Below are positions 1 through 9,660 of a stretch of DNA of 64,000 bases, in pieces (the stretch's first letter is position 1; each line of letters begins with the position of its first letter). A program made the position numbers and the translations under genes. The DNA is from Anoxybacteroides rupiense. GTDB lineage: Bacteria; Bacillota; Bacilli; Bacillales; Anoxybacillaceae. Below the pieces are notes generated by a model. It saw nothing but the letters and a program-made list of their open reading frames with translations, was not told where the DNA came from and made no database searches. The stretch is from the NCBI RefSeq assembly GCF_014196195.1, contig NZ_JACIDF010000001.1, forward strand, positions 124,001 through 188,000. The letters run 5' to 3'.

Positions 1-327
1 ATTGAAAAGCTAATTTTATTAGTTGTAGGGTGTGTCATGATCGCATTAGGAGTGATCCTTCAATTAGCAGCAAATACGATTCTTAACCCTGCAGATGGGA
101 TCATAAAAGTTATTTCCATGAAGTACGAACGGAACTTTGGGAGATTGAAAATAGCGTTTGACTCATTACAAGTAATCATTGCTGCGCTTATTTCGTTTTG
201 GACATTTGGGGAAATACAAGGGATTAGAGAAGGAACGATTATGTCAGCTTTTCTTGTCGGTTTTTTTATTAATAGAATTAGAAGGATACAACAGTTATAT
301 CTAAAAAAAAGACAACATTTAAAATAG
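1..327 (+). CDS. YczE/YitT-like integral membrane protein, 5' part outside window
   Basis: The reading frame is open from base 1, so the gene starts upstream of the window; 108 C-terminal residues are visible. They contain two or three hydrophobic segments (around the start, residues 55-75 and 80-95), an Asn-Pro-Ala-Asp-Gly loop, and a basic tail rich in Arg and Lys. This resembles the C-terminal part of the YczE/YitT family of small membrane proteins of unknown biochemical role. A TetR regulator follows 61 bases downstream on the same strand and may be co-transcribed. Family placement is by resemblance only; the function is unknown. Confidence 0.6.
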   Translation: MEKLILLVVGCVMIALGVILQLAANTILNPADGIIKVISMKYERNFGRLKIAFDSLQVIIAALISFWTFGEIQGIREGTIMSAFLVGFFINRIRRIQQLYLKKRQHLK

Positions 328-388
328 CATTATACCAACTTTCTTTTATATTTTTTGGGTTTATAACGATTGCGAAACGGGTGATGAT

Positions 389-973
389 ATGGAAACAAAC
401 GAAAAAATTTTAGATTCAGCTATTTCATTAATGGCTTCAAAGGGATATAAAGCTGTAACGATTAAAGAAATAGCAAGACATGCTTCTGTCAGTGAAATGA
501 CAGTATACCGCCAATTTGGGAACAAACAAAATATTTTAGACGCCATTATCGCTAAATTTCAATATGCTTCTTTCATAAAAGAACAATTGGAAAAAGAGCT
601 AACATACGAATTAGAACATGATTTATTACTATACTCGACGATTTATCAAAATTATATGATGAAAAACAAACAAATTTACATGATATCTGTTCTCGAGCGA
701 AACACCATGCCTGATCTTCACCTGACTCTTCACAAAAACGTTGAAGAAATTCAGCAGTTTTTATTAGATTACTTTAAGGAAATGCAAAATCGGGGCAAAT
801 TGATTAAAGGCAACATCGATTCATTTGTAGCCTTATTTATGCGGTTCAATTATGGTCACTTTGTTTCAGAAACGTTGCTAGGATTTTCAAATATTCCTAT
901 TTCAAACGAAGAATTTCTTAAGGATGCTGTCTCTGTTATAGTAACAGGATTAACTCCTAAAGCTTCTAAATAA
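389..973 (+). CDS. TetR/AcrR family transcriptional regulator
   Basis: A 194-residue protein with a typical TetR N-terminal DNA-binding domain. The segment around residues 5-50 contains the helix-turn-helix with TIKEIARHASVSEMTVYRQF, and a helical ligand-binding domain follows. The ATG is preceded by GGTGAT at good spacing. Its ligand and targets are not apparent; the upstream membrane protein gene on the same strand is the obvious candidate partner. A short GC-rich hairpin (GGGGC/GCCCC at 985-1000) follows the stop codon but lacks a T-run, so it is at best a weak terminator. Confidence 0.85.
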   Translation: METNEKILDSAISLMASKGYKAVTIKEIARHASVSEMTVYRQFGNKQNILDAIIAKFQYASFIKEQLEKELTYELEHDLLLYSTIYQNYMMKNKQIYMISVLERNTMPDLHLTLHKNVEEIQQFLLDYFKEMQNRGKLIKGNIDSFVALFMRFNYGHFVSETLLGFSNIPISNEEFLKDAVSVIVTGLTPKASK

Positions 974-1255
974 AATCAAGACGTGGGGCATAGAAGCCCC
1001 CAGCCCCCATATACCTCCAAAGGAATTTTTCGTGAGCTTTAATTCGAAAAATTTTCTCGCCGACAAAAGAAAGCAGCAAATAAAAAGTTTTTTCTTTCTA
1101 CGGAGGATGGGAAAGAAACCAGATGCAGGCGATGCTTGTTTATGCGGCCATGAATTTGATAACTGCCTATGGAGAAAGGGCCCCTCCCTTCTTTTGCATT
1201 CGAGTATGCATTTATGTTTGTCGTTTCACCAAGAAAAACAACTACGAAAAATGAA
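974..1255. other. Intergenic stretch without a supported gene
   Basis: No convincing gene is seen here between the TetR gene and the terminators of the xyl operon. A short stretch near 1105-1165 (+ strand) reads NQMQAMLVYAAMNL, which recalls the C-terminal end of some transposases. It is too short and surrounded by stops, so no mobile element is called. Confidence 0.4.
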
Positions 1256-1295
1256 ACAAAATAGGTGTAAGACAAAAGTCTTACACCTATTTTGT
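1256..1295 (-). terminator. Rho-independent-type hairpin downstream of xylB
   Basis: A perfect 18-base inverted repeat (1256-1273 and 1278-1295) encloses a 4-base AAAA loop. On the minus strand it is followed by TTTCATTTTT, as expected for a terminator of the xylAB transcript. It is the second of two hairpins after xylB. Confidence 0.7.
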
Positions 1296-1308
1296 CAACA
1301 GTCTGAAA

Positions 1309-1341
1309 GAGGGGGTTCCAAGCTGCTTTTGGGACACCCTC
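1309..1341 (-). terminator. Hairpin immediately after xylB stop
   Basis: Arms GAGGGGGTTCC (1309-1319) and GGGACACCCTC (1331-1341) pair at 9 of 11 positions. The hairpin lies 5 bases beyond the xylB stop codon on the minus strand and, with the hairpin at 1256-1295, makes a tandem terminator. Confidence 0.55.
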
Positions 1342-1345
1342 TTGC

Positions 1346-2845
1346 TTATTTTCGAAACTTCTTTAACTGTTCATTGATTTCTTTTGTCTGTGCATAAATT
1401 TGCCGATACACATGGAATAGCTCTTGATAGCGCTGAGCTGCGTCCTCTTGAGGCTCAACCAGCTGTTCGACTTGCTTAAACGTAGCTGCACACTCTTCCA
1501 AAGACTCAAACCAGCCGCAGCCGCATGCCGCAATCATCGCTGCCCCTAAACCTGGCCCTTGTTCATTTTTCAGTTTTTCAATCGGTGTATGAAAAATATC
1601 GGCTTGAATTTGTAGCCACTCATGACTTTTGGCTCCCCCGCCGATGGAAACGATCGACTTCATTTTTTTGCCGCTCCGCTTTATGATCTCCACCGACTCA
1701 TTTAAAGAAAAAATAATGCCTTCCATCACGGCACGCGCAAAATCCCACTTTGTATGCGATGCATCAATTCCGATAAAAGAGGCGCGAATATGAGCATCGG
1801 CATGGGGGGTTCGTTCCCCAACTAAATATGGCGTAAATAACAGTCCATTGGCTCCGATTGGCGATTCTGCTGCTTGGTGAATCACTTCTGAAAACGAGAT
1901 TTCCGGCATAAATGTTCGTTTTAACCAATCAAAACTATATCCGGCAGCCAAGGTAACGCCCATAATATAATACGAGTTTGGCTTCGCATGGTTAAAATAG
2001 TGCACCTTTCCAGCAAAATCTTTGGTCGCCGTTTGCTCATATGCTAAAACAACACCCGATGTGCCGATGCTGCACATCGTTGTTCCTTCTGATAAAATGC
2101 CAGCTCCGATCGCTCCACACGCATTATCCGCTCCACCGGCAAACACCTTGACATTCGCGGAAAGCCCGATCTGTTCGGCAATATCGGAAAGCAGTGTGCC
2201 TACATAGCTAGTCGATTCCACAAGAGGTGGACACAATCGCTCATCAATGTCCAGAAGCTCGCAAATTTCTCGGCTCCATGCTTTCTTTCGTATATCCAGT
2301 AATAACGTGCCAGCAGCATCGGAATACTCCATTGCCATCTGCCCGGTCAGCCGAAAACGAACATAATCCTTTGGCAACAAAAATGTGTAGGCTTGTTGGT
2401 ATAACAGAGGCTCATGCTTTTTCACCCACAATATTTTCGGTAAGGTAAATCCTTCTAACGCGCGATTTTGCGTAATAGATAGCAATCGATCCACTCCGAC
2501 CCGTTCTTCAATTTCACGGCATTCATTTGCCGTTCTTGTATCATTCCAAAGAACGGCCTTTCGCAGCGCCTCTCCTTTCTCATTTAAGAGCACCAATCCG
2601 TGCATCTGTCCGGAAAAGCTTAATCCGCATACGGAGCGCGGATCGATATTGGCTGTTTGTACTACTTGTCTTAACGCAACCATCGTTTTTTCAACCCAAT
2701 CCTCCGGGTTTTGCTCACTATATCCAGATTGCGGCTGATAGAGAGGGTAAGGCTCCGTCCACTCCCCTCTCACCTGCCCGTTTCGGTCAACAAGCAACAC
2801 TTTTACCGCACTTGTCCCTAAATCAATTCCGATAACGTATTCCAT
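1346..2845 (-). CDS. xylB: Xylulokinase
   Basis: A cytoplasmic FGGY-family sugar kinase that phosphorylates D-xylulose to xylulose 5-phosphate with ATP, the last step before the pentose phosphate pathway. At 499 residues it has the usual family length. Visible features are the N-terminal phosphate-binding GIDLGTSAVK, the sugar-binding GQMHGL segment near residue 80, GGADNACGAIG near residue 240 with the likely catalytic Asp, and the C-terminal nucleotide-binding GGGAKS. ATG is preceded by AGAGAGG. It lies 18 bases after xylA, forming a xylAB operon that ends in two hairpins. Confidence 0.95.
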   Translation of the reverse strand: MEYVIGIDLGTSAVKVLLVDRNGQVRGEWTEPYPLYQPQSGYSEQNPEDWVEKTMVALRQVVQTANIDPRSVCGLSFSGQMHGLVLLNEKGEALRKAVLWNDTRTANECREIEERVGVDRLLSITQNRALEGFTLPKILWVKKHEPLLYQQAYTFLLPKDYVRFRLTGQMAMEYSDAAGTLLLDIRKKAWSREICELLDIDERLCPPLVESTSYVGTLLSDIAEQIGLSANVKVFAGGADNACGAIGAGILSEGTTMCSIGTSGVVLAYEQTATKDFAGKVHYFNHAKPNSYYIMGVTLAAGYSFDWLKRTFMPEISFSEVIHQAAESPIGANGLLFTPYLVGERTPHADAHIRASFIGIDASHTKWDFARAVMEGIIFSLNESVEIIKRSGKKMKSIVSIGGGAKSHEWLQIQADIFHTPIEKLKNEQGPGLGAAMIAACGCGWFESLEECAATFKQVEQLVEPQEDAAQRYQELFHVYRQIYAQTKEINEQLKKFRK

Positions 2846-2863
2846 ATGGACCTCTCTCTTTCA

Positions 2864-4198
2864 TTAACGGGATACGCTCAACACGCTGACTTCAAGCAAA
2901 TATTGGTTGAGCAACGTCTTAAGACGCTCGAGACGGCCGGATGTATTGCGAATCTCACCAAGTTGCAGCGCATATTTTTCTAATTTTTTAAAATCAGCAG
3001 TTTCTTCGACAATCTCGCGACCAATGCCTTCCGTATAGCTCTTGTACCGCTCTTCGATCAATTGTTCAAATACGCGGTCTTCAAGCAAACGATGGGCCAC
3101 TTTCAAGCCGATCGCAAAGCTGTCCATGCCGGCGATATGGGCATAGAACAAATCTTCCGGTTCAAATGATCCTCTTCTCACCTTAGCGTCAAAGTTCAAA
3201 CCGCCTTTGCCAAGACCATTGTTTTTCAAAATTTCGTACATGGCTAGAGTAGTAGAATACAAATCCGTCGGAAACTCGTCCGTATCCCAGCCTAATAGCG
3301 CATCTCCTTGATTCGCATCGACCGAACCAAGCATGCCGTGAATGCGGGCGACTTGCAATTCGTGCTCAAACGTATGGCCAGCCAACGTTGCATGATTGGC
3401 TTCAATGTTGAATTTAAAGTAGTCTTTCAGTCCATATGTTTGCAAAAATGCAAGAGCAGTTGCCACATCGAAGTCGTATTGGTGCTTCGTCGGCTCTTTT
3501 GGCTTCGGCTCAATCAAAAATTGTCCATCGAAACCAATTTCTTTCGCATAGTCCACCGCCATACGCAAGAAACGGGCCAAGTTGTCAAGTTCCAGCTTCA
3601 TATCGGTGTTCAGCAGCGTCTCATAGCCTTCCCGTCCTCCCCAGAAGACGTAGTTTTCCGCTCCGAGCCGTTTGGCAATCTCGAGCCCTTTTTTCACCTT
3701 CGCTGCTGCATAAGCGAACACATCAGCGTTGCACGACGTCGCCGCTCCGTGGACAAAGCGCGGATGGCTGAACAAATTCGCCGTATTCCAAAGCAGCTTC
3801 GTTTTGCTCGTTTTCATGTACTCTTCGATCATGTCGACAATTTCATCAAGGTTTTTGTACGTTTCAGCAAGCGTATCTCCTTCTGGAGCGATATCGACAT
3901 CATGGAAGCAGAAAAACGGAACGTTCAACTTTTCAAATAGTTCAAACGCCGCCTCGACGCGTGCTTTCGCCAAATCCATGCCGCTGTAATGGTCCCACGG
4001 GCGAATCATATTGCCAGCGCCAAACGGATCCGACCCATTTCCGGTAAATGTATGCCAATATGCAACCGAAAACCGCAAATGCTCCGCCATCGTCTTGTCG
4101 CCGACCTTTTCTTCCGGATTGTAAAACTTAAACGCTAATGGATTGCGTGACTGTGGACCTTCATACGCAATCGAGCCAATATTCGGAAAATAAGCCAT
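2864..4198 (-). CDS. xylA: Xylose isomerase
   Basis: This enzyme interconverts D-xylose and D-xylulose using divalent metal. The product is 444 residues and matches class II xylose isomerases: WHTFTG, FCFHDVD with the catalytic His, the ring-opening and metal-ligand region [16 protein letters not shown], and GSVDANQGD are all present. The start is placed at the ATG at 4198, not the TTG two codons upstream. The ribosome binding site AAGGGGG sits 8 bases before the ATG but only 2 before the TTG. First gene of xylAB; transcription is predicted from the XylR/cre promoter at 4261-4302. Confidence 0.96.
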   Translation of the reverse strand: MAYFPNIGSIAYEGPQSRNPLAFKFYNPEEKVGDKTMAEHLRFSVAYWHTFTGNGSDPFGAGNMIRPWDHYSGMDLAKARVEAAFELFEKLNVPFFCFHDVDIAPEGDTLAETYKNLDEIVDMIEEYMKTSKTKLLWNTANLFSHPRFVHGAATSCNADVFAYAAAKVKKGLEIAKRLGAENYVFWGGREGYETLLNTDMKLELDNLARFLRMAVDYAKEIGFDGQFLIEPKPKEPTKHQYDFDVATALAFLQTYGLKDYFKFNIEANHATLAGHTFEHELQVARIHGMLGSVDANQGDALLGWDTDEFPTDLYSTTLAMYEILKNNGLGKGGLNFDAKVRRGSFEPEDLFYAHIAGMDSFAIGLKVAHRLLEDRVFEQLIEERYKSYTEGIGREIVEETADFKKLEKYALQLGEIRNTSGRLERLKTLLNQYLLEVSVLSVSR

Positions 4199-4260
4199 AT
4201 TCAAATCCCCCTTAGCGGTTAATTGATATCAACACGCAAGAATCATATTGCTTCAGTTCC

Positions 4261-4302
4261 ATTATAGCGCTTTCATGTTTGTTTGTCTATCGGATAAACA
4301 AA
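4261..4302 (-). promoter_or_regulatory. xylA promoter with XylR operator and cre site
   Basis: On the minus strand a -10 TATAAT (4266-4261) and a -35 TAGACA (4289-4284) are 17 bases apart. A 21-base palindrome at 4282-4302 with half-sites TTTGTCTATC / GATAAACAAA covers the -35 box; it matches the palindrome upstream of xylR, so it is the XylR operator. TGAAAGCGCTATAA (4275-4262) fits the CcpA cre consensus at 12 of 14 positions and covers the -10 and spacer. Xylose induction and glucose repression of xylAB are therefore both written into one promoter. Confidence 0.85.
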
Positions 4303-4433
4303 GTATTCTATCACTCTTTCTTAATTAAAAAGTATGAGTCGACTTCCGCACAGCAAAAGACGGATCGGGATGAAGGCCGCTTCAAATGATGTTTTGATGT
4401 TGAGTATTTTTGTTTTACTAAATGGCTCATCGC

Positions 4434-4590
4434 GGGGACGCCTAATTCTGCAGTAGCTTTTCCTCCCCGCTGTTCATTTGCGTCAATCACAGCGGTATCC
4501 ATGCCTCAAAAGTTATTTTTACGGTCTTTATAATTTTTACCCTAAAACTTTTAACTAAGGCATTTGCACACCATTATGCAACGTCATCGT
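4434..4590 (-). pseudogene. Relic of an aldo-keto reductase (YtbE/YvgN-like N-terminus)
   Basis: Two fragments in different frames recall the N-terminus of single-domain aldo-keto reductases. MTLHNGVQMP (from 4587) ends at an immediate TAG. Further along, DTAVIDANEQRGGKATAELG (4499-4440) resembles the family's DTAAIYGNEEGVGKA region carrying the conserved Asp and Tyr; the Tyr is replaced. The sequence in between is stop-rich, and no remainder of the barrel is visible. It sits between the xylA promoter and the GH5 gene. The call rests on two short matches; they look independent and occur in the right order. Confidence 0.5.
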
Positions 4591-4675
4591 GCTTTGCGGA
4601 TTTTCCAACATGAATTTCCTCAATTCTACCCATGATTTTGTCAGCAACACAACCATACTCTTTTAATTGGGAGGT

Positions 4676-6184
<1,509 letters not shown>

Positions 6185-6226
6185 TTACTTTTTCATCAGG
6201 CTGGTTTTCCTCCAGCCCTCATTTCA

Positions 6227-6891
6227 TCAATTATTCGATTTGTCCCAAGCAAAACCAACGGCTTTTAAGAACTCTCTTGCCAAAATCATATGGCCTGCGG
6301 CGAATGGATGAACGCGATTCTAAGCTAAAGCGGCAGGATAAAGGGCCGTTAATACATCATTAAAGGCTGACTGGGTATCGACGAATACACCGTTCGCTTC
6401 TTTCGCTATTTTTTTTTGACAACCAGGCCGTATTGATCCATTGTCCGGCGCATCGCATCCTGTTCATTTCCTTCTATATAAAATGGCGTCATAAGGATCA
6501 TTCCTTTTACGAAAGGCCTTGTCTCGATCACAAGGCTACGGAGCGTTTCCTCGTATTCATCTAAGTACACATGTTTTTCTTTTATGAATGGCAAATCGTA
6601 TTGCCGCCAAACATCGTTAATTCCAATCATAATCGATATCCAGTCCGGTTTTTGAGCAATGACATCCTCCTGCCACCTTTCCTTTAAATCGCGCACCGTA
6701 TGGCCGCTTATCCCTTTGTTGACAACCCGGATGCCAAGTTCCGGATAAACCGCTTGCAGGAGGCCATTGATATAAGATACATATCCTGTGCCTAACGCTC
6801 CGAATCATCCTTCTCCCTTTGGCTTGGAGCGGTCACAATCTGTTATAGAATCGCCAATAAATAACAACTTTTCTCCCTTTCTGATCTTCAT
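6227..6891 (-). pseudogene. axe2: Acetyl-xylan esterase Axe2 (SGNH hydrolase), disrupted
   Basis: The sequence can be followed over the full length of the SGNH acetyl-xylan esterase Axe2 of G. stearothermophilus. It starts MKIRKGEKLLFIGDSITDC (Ser block I), continues through IGIND and MTPFYIEGNEQD, and ends in the His block RVHP. Three lesions are visible. An in-frame TGA stands where Ser is expected just before FGALGTG (near 6807). A run of nine A (6409-6417) breaks the frame in the VVK region. A TAG replaces Trp in ALAW (near 6320). The enzyme would remove acetyl groups from xylo-oligosaccharides in the cytoplasm. It is not functional here unless a paralog exists elsewhere. Confidence 0.88.
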
Positions 6892-6941
6892 TTGCTTCTC
6901 CCCTTTGAAAATTAAACAAACTTGCTCGACTTAAGCTTCAA

Positions 6942-7736
6942 CTAAACCACCTGAAATATCGGTTTTTCAGAAATAAAGCAAATGGGTATATTTGGAAATA
7001 TTACTTTCAACCATTCAGCCAGATACTTCATGCCTGGCTCTTCACTTTCTGCGTGCCCAAGTACAATCAAAGCCTTTTGTCTCCCTAGGTGCACAGCATC
7101 CCGAACGTATTCTGGAGTTTCCCATTCTGGACCTTCTCCATAAATAATTAAGTCAAGACCCTCTTTTTCAAACAGCGGGATAGATAAAGCCCCTCCACCT
7201 CGATACCCGGCCAATAGCCCGATGCGGGTGCATGGGGCTGATAAATCCCCAGAGACACGTACAAATGGAATACCTAGCCTTCTTTTCACGTACTCGGCAA
7301 TTTCTTTTACAGTCATTTTCGGAATGATCAAAATGGTGGCGGCTGGTTGATGCTCAGAAACATACGCTTCCCATTCCAAAGCGCGGACTAACCCAACCAT
7401 AATACCATCCGGCTGATATCGGTGCCAGTAATCATGAAATCGATAGATCGCAACACGAGATTCATGGATCAGGAGACGTTTTTCATCATATACAGGGTCA
7501 TTTTTCAATATTTCTGTATTGTGTGTGTGGCTATAAAATAGCCCTTCATGAGTAATGAGAAGATTTGCCCCCATTTTAACCACCTGTTGAATGACATGAC
7601 AAGTAGGCATAAAACTCGTCGCGATCCCCTTGATTTTCATGTTTGGATCGCCATGCACAAGGGTATCCACCGCATTTGGAATTTCCCCTATCGGTTCCAT
7701 CAGTTTATCCAACACATTCTGGACAGTTAGCGTCAT
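6942..7736 (-). CDS. Nif3-like dinuclear metal-center family protein
   Basis: A 264-residue protein with the Nif3/YqfO family pattern. Metal-ligand segments are LLITHEGLFYSH near residue 80 and a C-terminal LGHAESEEPGMKYLAEWL containing His and Glu. Nif3 proteins are conserved metal-binding proteins whose reaction is uncertain. The gene is first in a minus-strand group followed by the axe2 relic (50 bases away) and the GH5 gene. A degenerate XylR-like palindrome lies about 140 bases upstream (7874-7898). In G. stearothermophilus T-6 a gene of unknown function (xynX) accompanies axe2; this is probably the equivalent, but I cannot confirm that by sequence. Confidence 0.7.
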   Translation of the reverse strand: MTLTVQNVLDKLMEPIGEIPNAVDTLVHGDPNMKIKGIATSFMPTCHVIQQVVKMGANLLITHEGLFYSHTHNTEILKNDPVYDEKRLLIHESRVAIYRFHDYWHRYQPDGIMVGLVRALEWEAYVSEHQPAATILIIPKMTVKEIAEYVKRRLGIPFVRVSGDLSAPCTRIGLLAGYRGGGALSIPLFEKEGLDLIIYGEGPEWETPEYVRDAVHLGRQKALIVLGHAESEEPGMKYLAEWLKVIFPNIPICFISEKPIFQVV

Positions 7737-7873
7737 GGCTCTATTCCTTTCCTAGCAGTCTATTTACAATCATTTATTGATTCAAACCTACAATTTCTGT
7801 AAATTTTTTCCTAACCCTCAAACATAAGCATCTCACCGACAACTACTAACACAAGTATAGATTGAAGAAAATC

Positions 7874-7898
7874 TTAGTTCGTTTATCATCTAAACTAA
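7874..7898. promoter_or_regulatory. Degenerate XylR-like palindrome
   Basis: The outer arms TTAGTT (7874-7879) and AACTAA (7893-7898) are perfect, and the site shares the length (25 bases) and TTAGTTNGTTT form of the strong XylR site at 34996-35020. The inner bases are poorly symmetric. It lies upstream of the Nif3-like/axe2/GH5 group and would place that group under XylR. The match is weaker than at the other XylR sites. Confidence 0.45.
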
Positions 7899-7977
7899 CA
7901 TCGTGCTGAATCTAGGTCCCAAGTATCATGATCTAAACCCGCCCCTTGAACCGTTATCGACCATACTCAACAGCTTA

Positions 7978-8009
7978 AAGGCTGCAAAGCAATCTTTTGC
8001 GACAGCCTT
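7978..8009 (-). terminator. Hairpin after the DUF624 gene
   Basis: AAGGCTG (7978-7984) pairs with CAGCCTT (8003-8009), with additional AAAGCAA/TTTGC pairing inside. It lies 15 bases beyond the DUF624 stop codon. The T-run on the minus strand is short, so efficiency is uncertain. Confidence 0.45.
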
Positions 8010-8023
8010 CTTTGCTGATCTAT

Positions 8024-8665
8024 TTATTTTTCCTGTTGCCACGCCGCTTGTTTTTCCTCCATTTTGCGGAATGTCCACAAAGCGCTGCCCATCACAATAA
8101 GTGAAAATAGACTAATGCTGAAAAACGGAATAAGCCCTGGGATCGACATAAAAACGATGAGCAATAGCCCTAGGCTGATCAGCATGACAAGAGTCATAAA
8201 CGGATTAGTCATTCCAATCAGAAAGGAGTACTTAATATACTGCCAAAAGCGCAGCTCATAATGCACATAAATCGGGAACACATATAACAATGTCACGACG
8301 TAAAAGATAGAAACAATCAACAAAGCGACGGAAAAAGGCAACTGCCACGCTGCTGAAACCTGGGCGATATATAACATGTCGATATAGATCATATACGCTA
8401 CAACCATAAGTAAAAGCCCCATTCGATTCGCCCGCAAAAACTCCTTTTTGTATGTTTGAATAAACGTTTTAAACACAGGAACAGAATCATCATGAAATAA
8501 AAGCCACTTCCGCACAATCGTAAACAATGCCACCGTCGCCGGGGCGATACCGAACACGATGGCTCCGAGTGCCGTAAAAAGCAGCCACAAAATATTGATA
8601 TACGCAAGTCTTGTAATCCACTCGCAAATACGGTACAGCTTCCCATCTAAAAGACCGGAACGCAT
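8024..8665 (-). CDS. DUF624 (YesL-like) membrane protein
   Basis: A 213-residue integral membrane protein with about five hydrophobic segments (near residues 22-44, 75-97, 105-130, 145-172 and 175-195). It belongs to the YesL/DUF624 family often found beside sugar ABC transporters and YesMN-type sensors in Bacillaceae; its biochemical role is unknown. The start at 8665 is chosen because GGAGG lies 7 bases upstream. A UxuR-type palindrome at 8703-8716 sits just ahead of it, and the uxuB terminator precedes that. It therefore appears to be a separately initiated member of the glucuronate regulon, perhaps assisting the aguEFG transporter (inference). Confidence 0.8.
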   Translation of the reverse strand: MRSGLLDGKLYRICEWITRLAYINILWLLFTALGAIVFGIAPATVALFTIVRKWLLFHDDSVPVFKTFIQTYKKEFLRANRMGLLLMVVAYMIYIDMLYIAQVSAAWQLPFSVALLIVSIFYVVTLLYVFPIYVHYELRFWQYIKYSFLIGMTNPFMTLVMLISLGLLLIVFMSIPGLIPFFSISLFSLIVMGSALWTFRKMEEKQAAWQQEK

Positions 8666-8702
8666 GACGACTCCTCCACCTTTGTTCTTGCTTTCTGTTG
8701 AA

Positions 8703-8716
8703 ACTAGTATACCACA
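8703..8716. promoter_or_regulatory. UxuR operator upstream of DUF624 gene
   Basis: ACTAGTATACCACA matches the perfect palindrome ACTAGTATACTAGT (20755-20768) at 11 of 14 positions, with the left half complete. It is 37 bases upstream of the DUF624 start codon and overlaps a TATACT that could serve as a -10 box. Confidence 0.6.
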
Positions 8717-8726
8717 CTCCAAAAAG

Positions 8727-8758
8727 AGAAAGGAGGAGCTTCCTGACTCTCCCTTTCT
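8727..8758 (-). terminator. Terminator of the uxu operon
   Basis: AGAAAGGAGGAG (8727-8738) and CTCTCCCTTTCT (8747-8758) pair at 10 of 12 positions with an 8-base loop. On the minus strand the stem runs into CTCTTTTTGG, a usable T-run. It lies 56 bases beyond the uxuB stop. Confidence 0.65.
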
Positions 8759-8814
8759 ATTATCCTATTTACCAATCAAATTTCGCTCCTAGTGCAGGAT
8801 AGGCAAAAGCAGAT

Positions 8815-9660
8815 TCATACTCCTGAATAGGCCAAAAAGCCGCCATCGACCGGGACGGTAATTCCAGTGACAAAACCGCTCGTGCGTTCATCGACCAACC
8901 AAAGCAGCGTTCCCAACAAATCTTCCGGGTTTCCTAGCCGTCGCATCGGGGTATGGGATAAAATTTTCTCCGTGCGTTCGGTATAGGACCCGTCCGGATG
9001 TTTCAAAAGACGCTCGTTTTGCTTCGTCAAAAAGAATCCGGGGGCAATGGCATTGACGCGAATTCCAGCTTCAGCAACATGCACTGCCAGCCATTTCGTA
9101 AAATTTTCAATTCCGGCTTTCGCCGCGCTGTATGCCGGCACCTTCGTCATCGGCCGCGGTGCGCTCATAGAAGAGATATTAATAATTGTGCCTCCTTTTC
9201 CGACCATTTGCTTCAGAAATATTTGCGTCGGAATCACCGTGCCAAGAATATTTAAATCGAACACATACTTAAATCCATCGGCCGTTAAATCAAAAAATGT
9301 TAGGATGTTCTGGTTCTCGATGTCTTGCCGTTCCAACATCTCTTTTGTTGTGATGCCTTGTGGATGATTGCCGCCCGCTCCATTAATGAGAACATCGCAC
9401 GGTCCATAGACAGACAATATCGTTTCCGCCGCCTGTTTGACACTATCAATATCCAATACATTGCATGAAACAGCCAGCGCCTCTCCACCTTGCTCGGCAA
9501 TGTCCTGCTGCACCTTTTCCGCCTTTTCCATCGTCCGATTTAAAATTGCGACTTTCATTCCTTGACGGGCCAGCTCTTTTGCCATGCAGCTGCACAGCAC
9601 TCCGCCGCCTCCTGTTACAACTGCCACTTTTCCTTTTAAATTTGGATGGATGGGGAGCAT
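8815..9660 (-). CDS. uxuB: D-mannonate oxidoreductase (fructuronate reductase), SDR type
   Basis: A 281-residue short-chain dehydrogenase/reductase. The Rossmann motif is [19 protein letters not shown] near residue 16. NGAGG, the catalytic Ser in IINISSM and the YxxxK motif YSAAKAG follow, and the C-terminus carries VDGGF. Its place after uxaC and uxuA points to NAD(P)H-dependent reduction of D-fructuronate to D-mannonate, as for the SDR-type UxuB/YjmF of Bacillus rather than the unrelated E. coli enzyme. AAGGAG lies 7 bases before the ATG. It overlaps the 3' end of uxuA by 25 bases and is the last gene before the terminator. Confidence 0.85.
   Translation of the reverse strand: MLPIHPNLKGKVAVVTGGGGVLCSCMAKELARQGMKVAILNRTMEKAEKVQQDIAEQGGEALAVSCNVLDIDSVKQAAETILSVYGPCDVLINGAGGNHPQGITTKEMLERQDIENQNILTFFDLTADGFKYVFDLNILGTVIPTQIFLKQMVGKGGTIINISSMSAPRPMTKVPAYSAAKAGIENFTKWLAVHVAEAGIRVNAIAPGFFLTKQNERLLKHPDGSYTERTEKILSHTPMRRLGNPEDLLGTLLWLVDERTSGFVTGITVPVDGGFLAYSGV

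Noticed and set aside
1105-1165. Short plus-strand stretch reading NQMQAMLVYAAMNL, like the C-terminus of some transposases
   Set aside because: Only about 14 residues resemble a transposase, stops lie close by, and no terminal repeats or other transposase parts are visible.
6199-6217. GGCTGG/CCAGCC inverted repeat between the axe2 relic and GH5
   Set aside because: Six-base stem without T-run on either strand, within a region likely to be co-transcribed; not convincing as a terminator.
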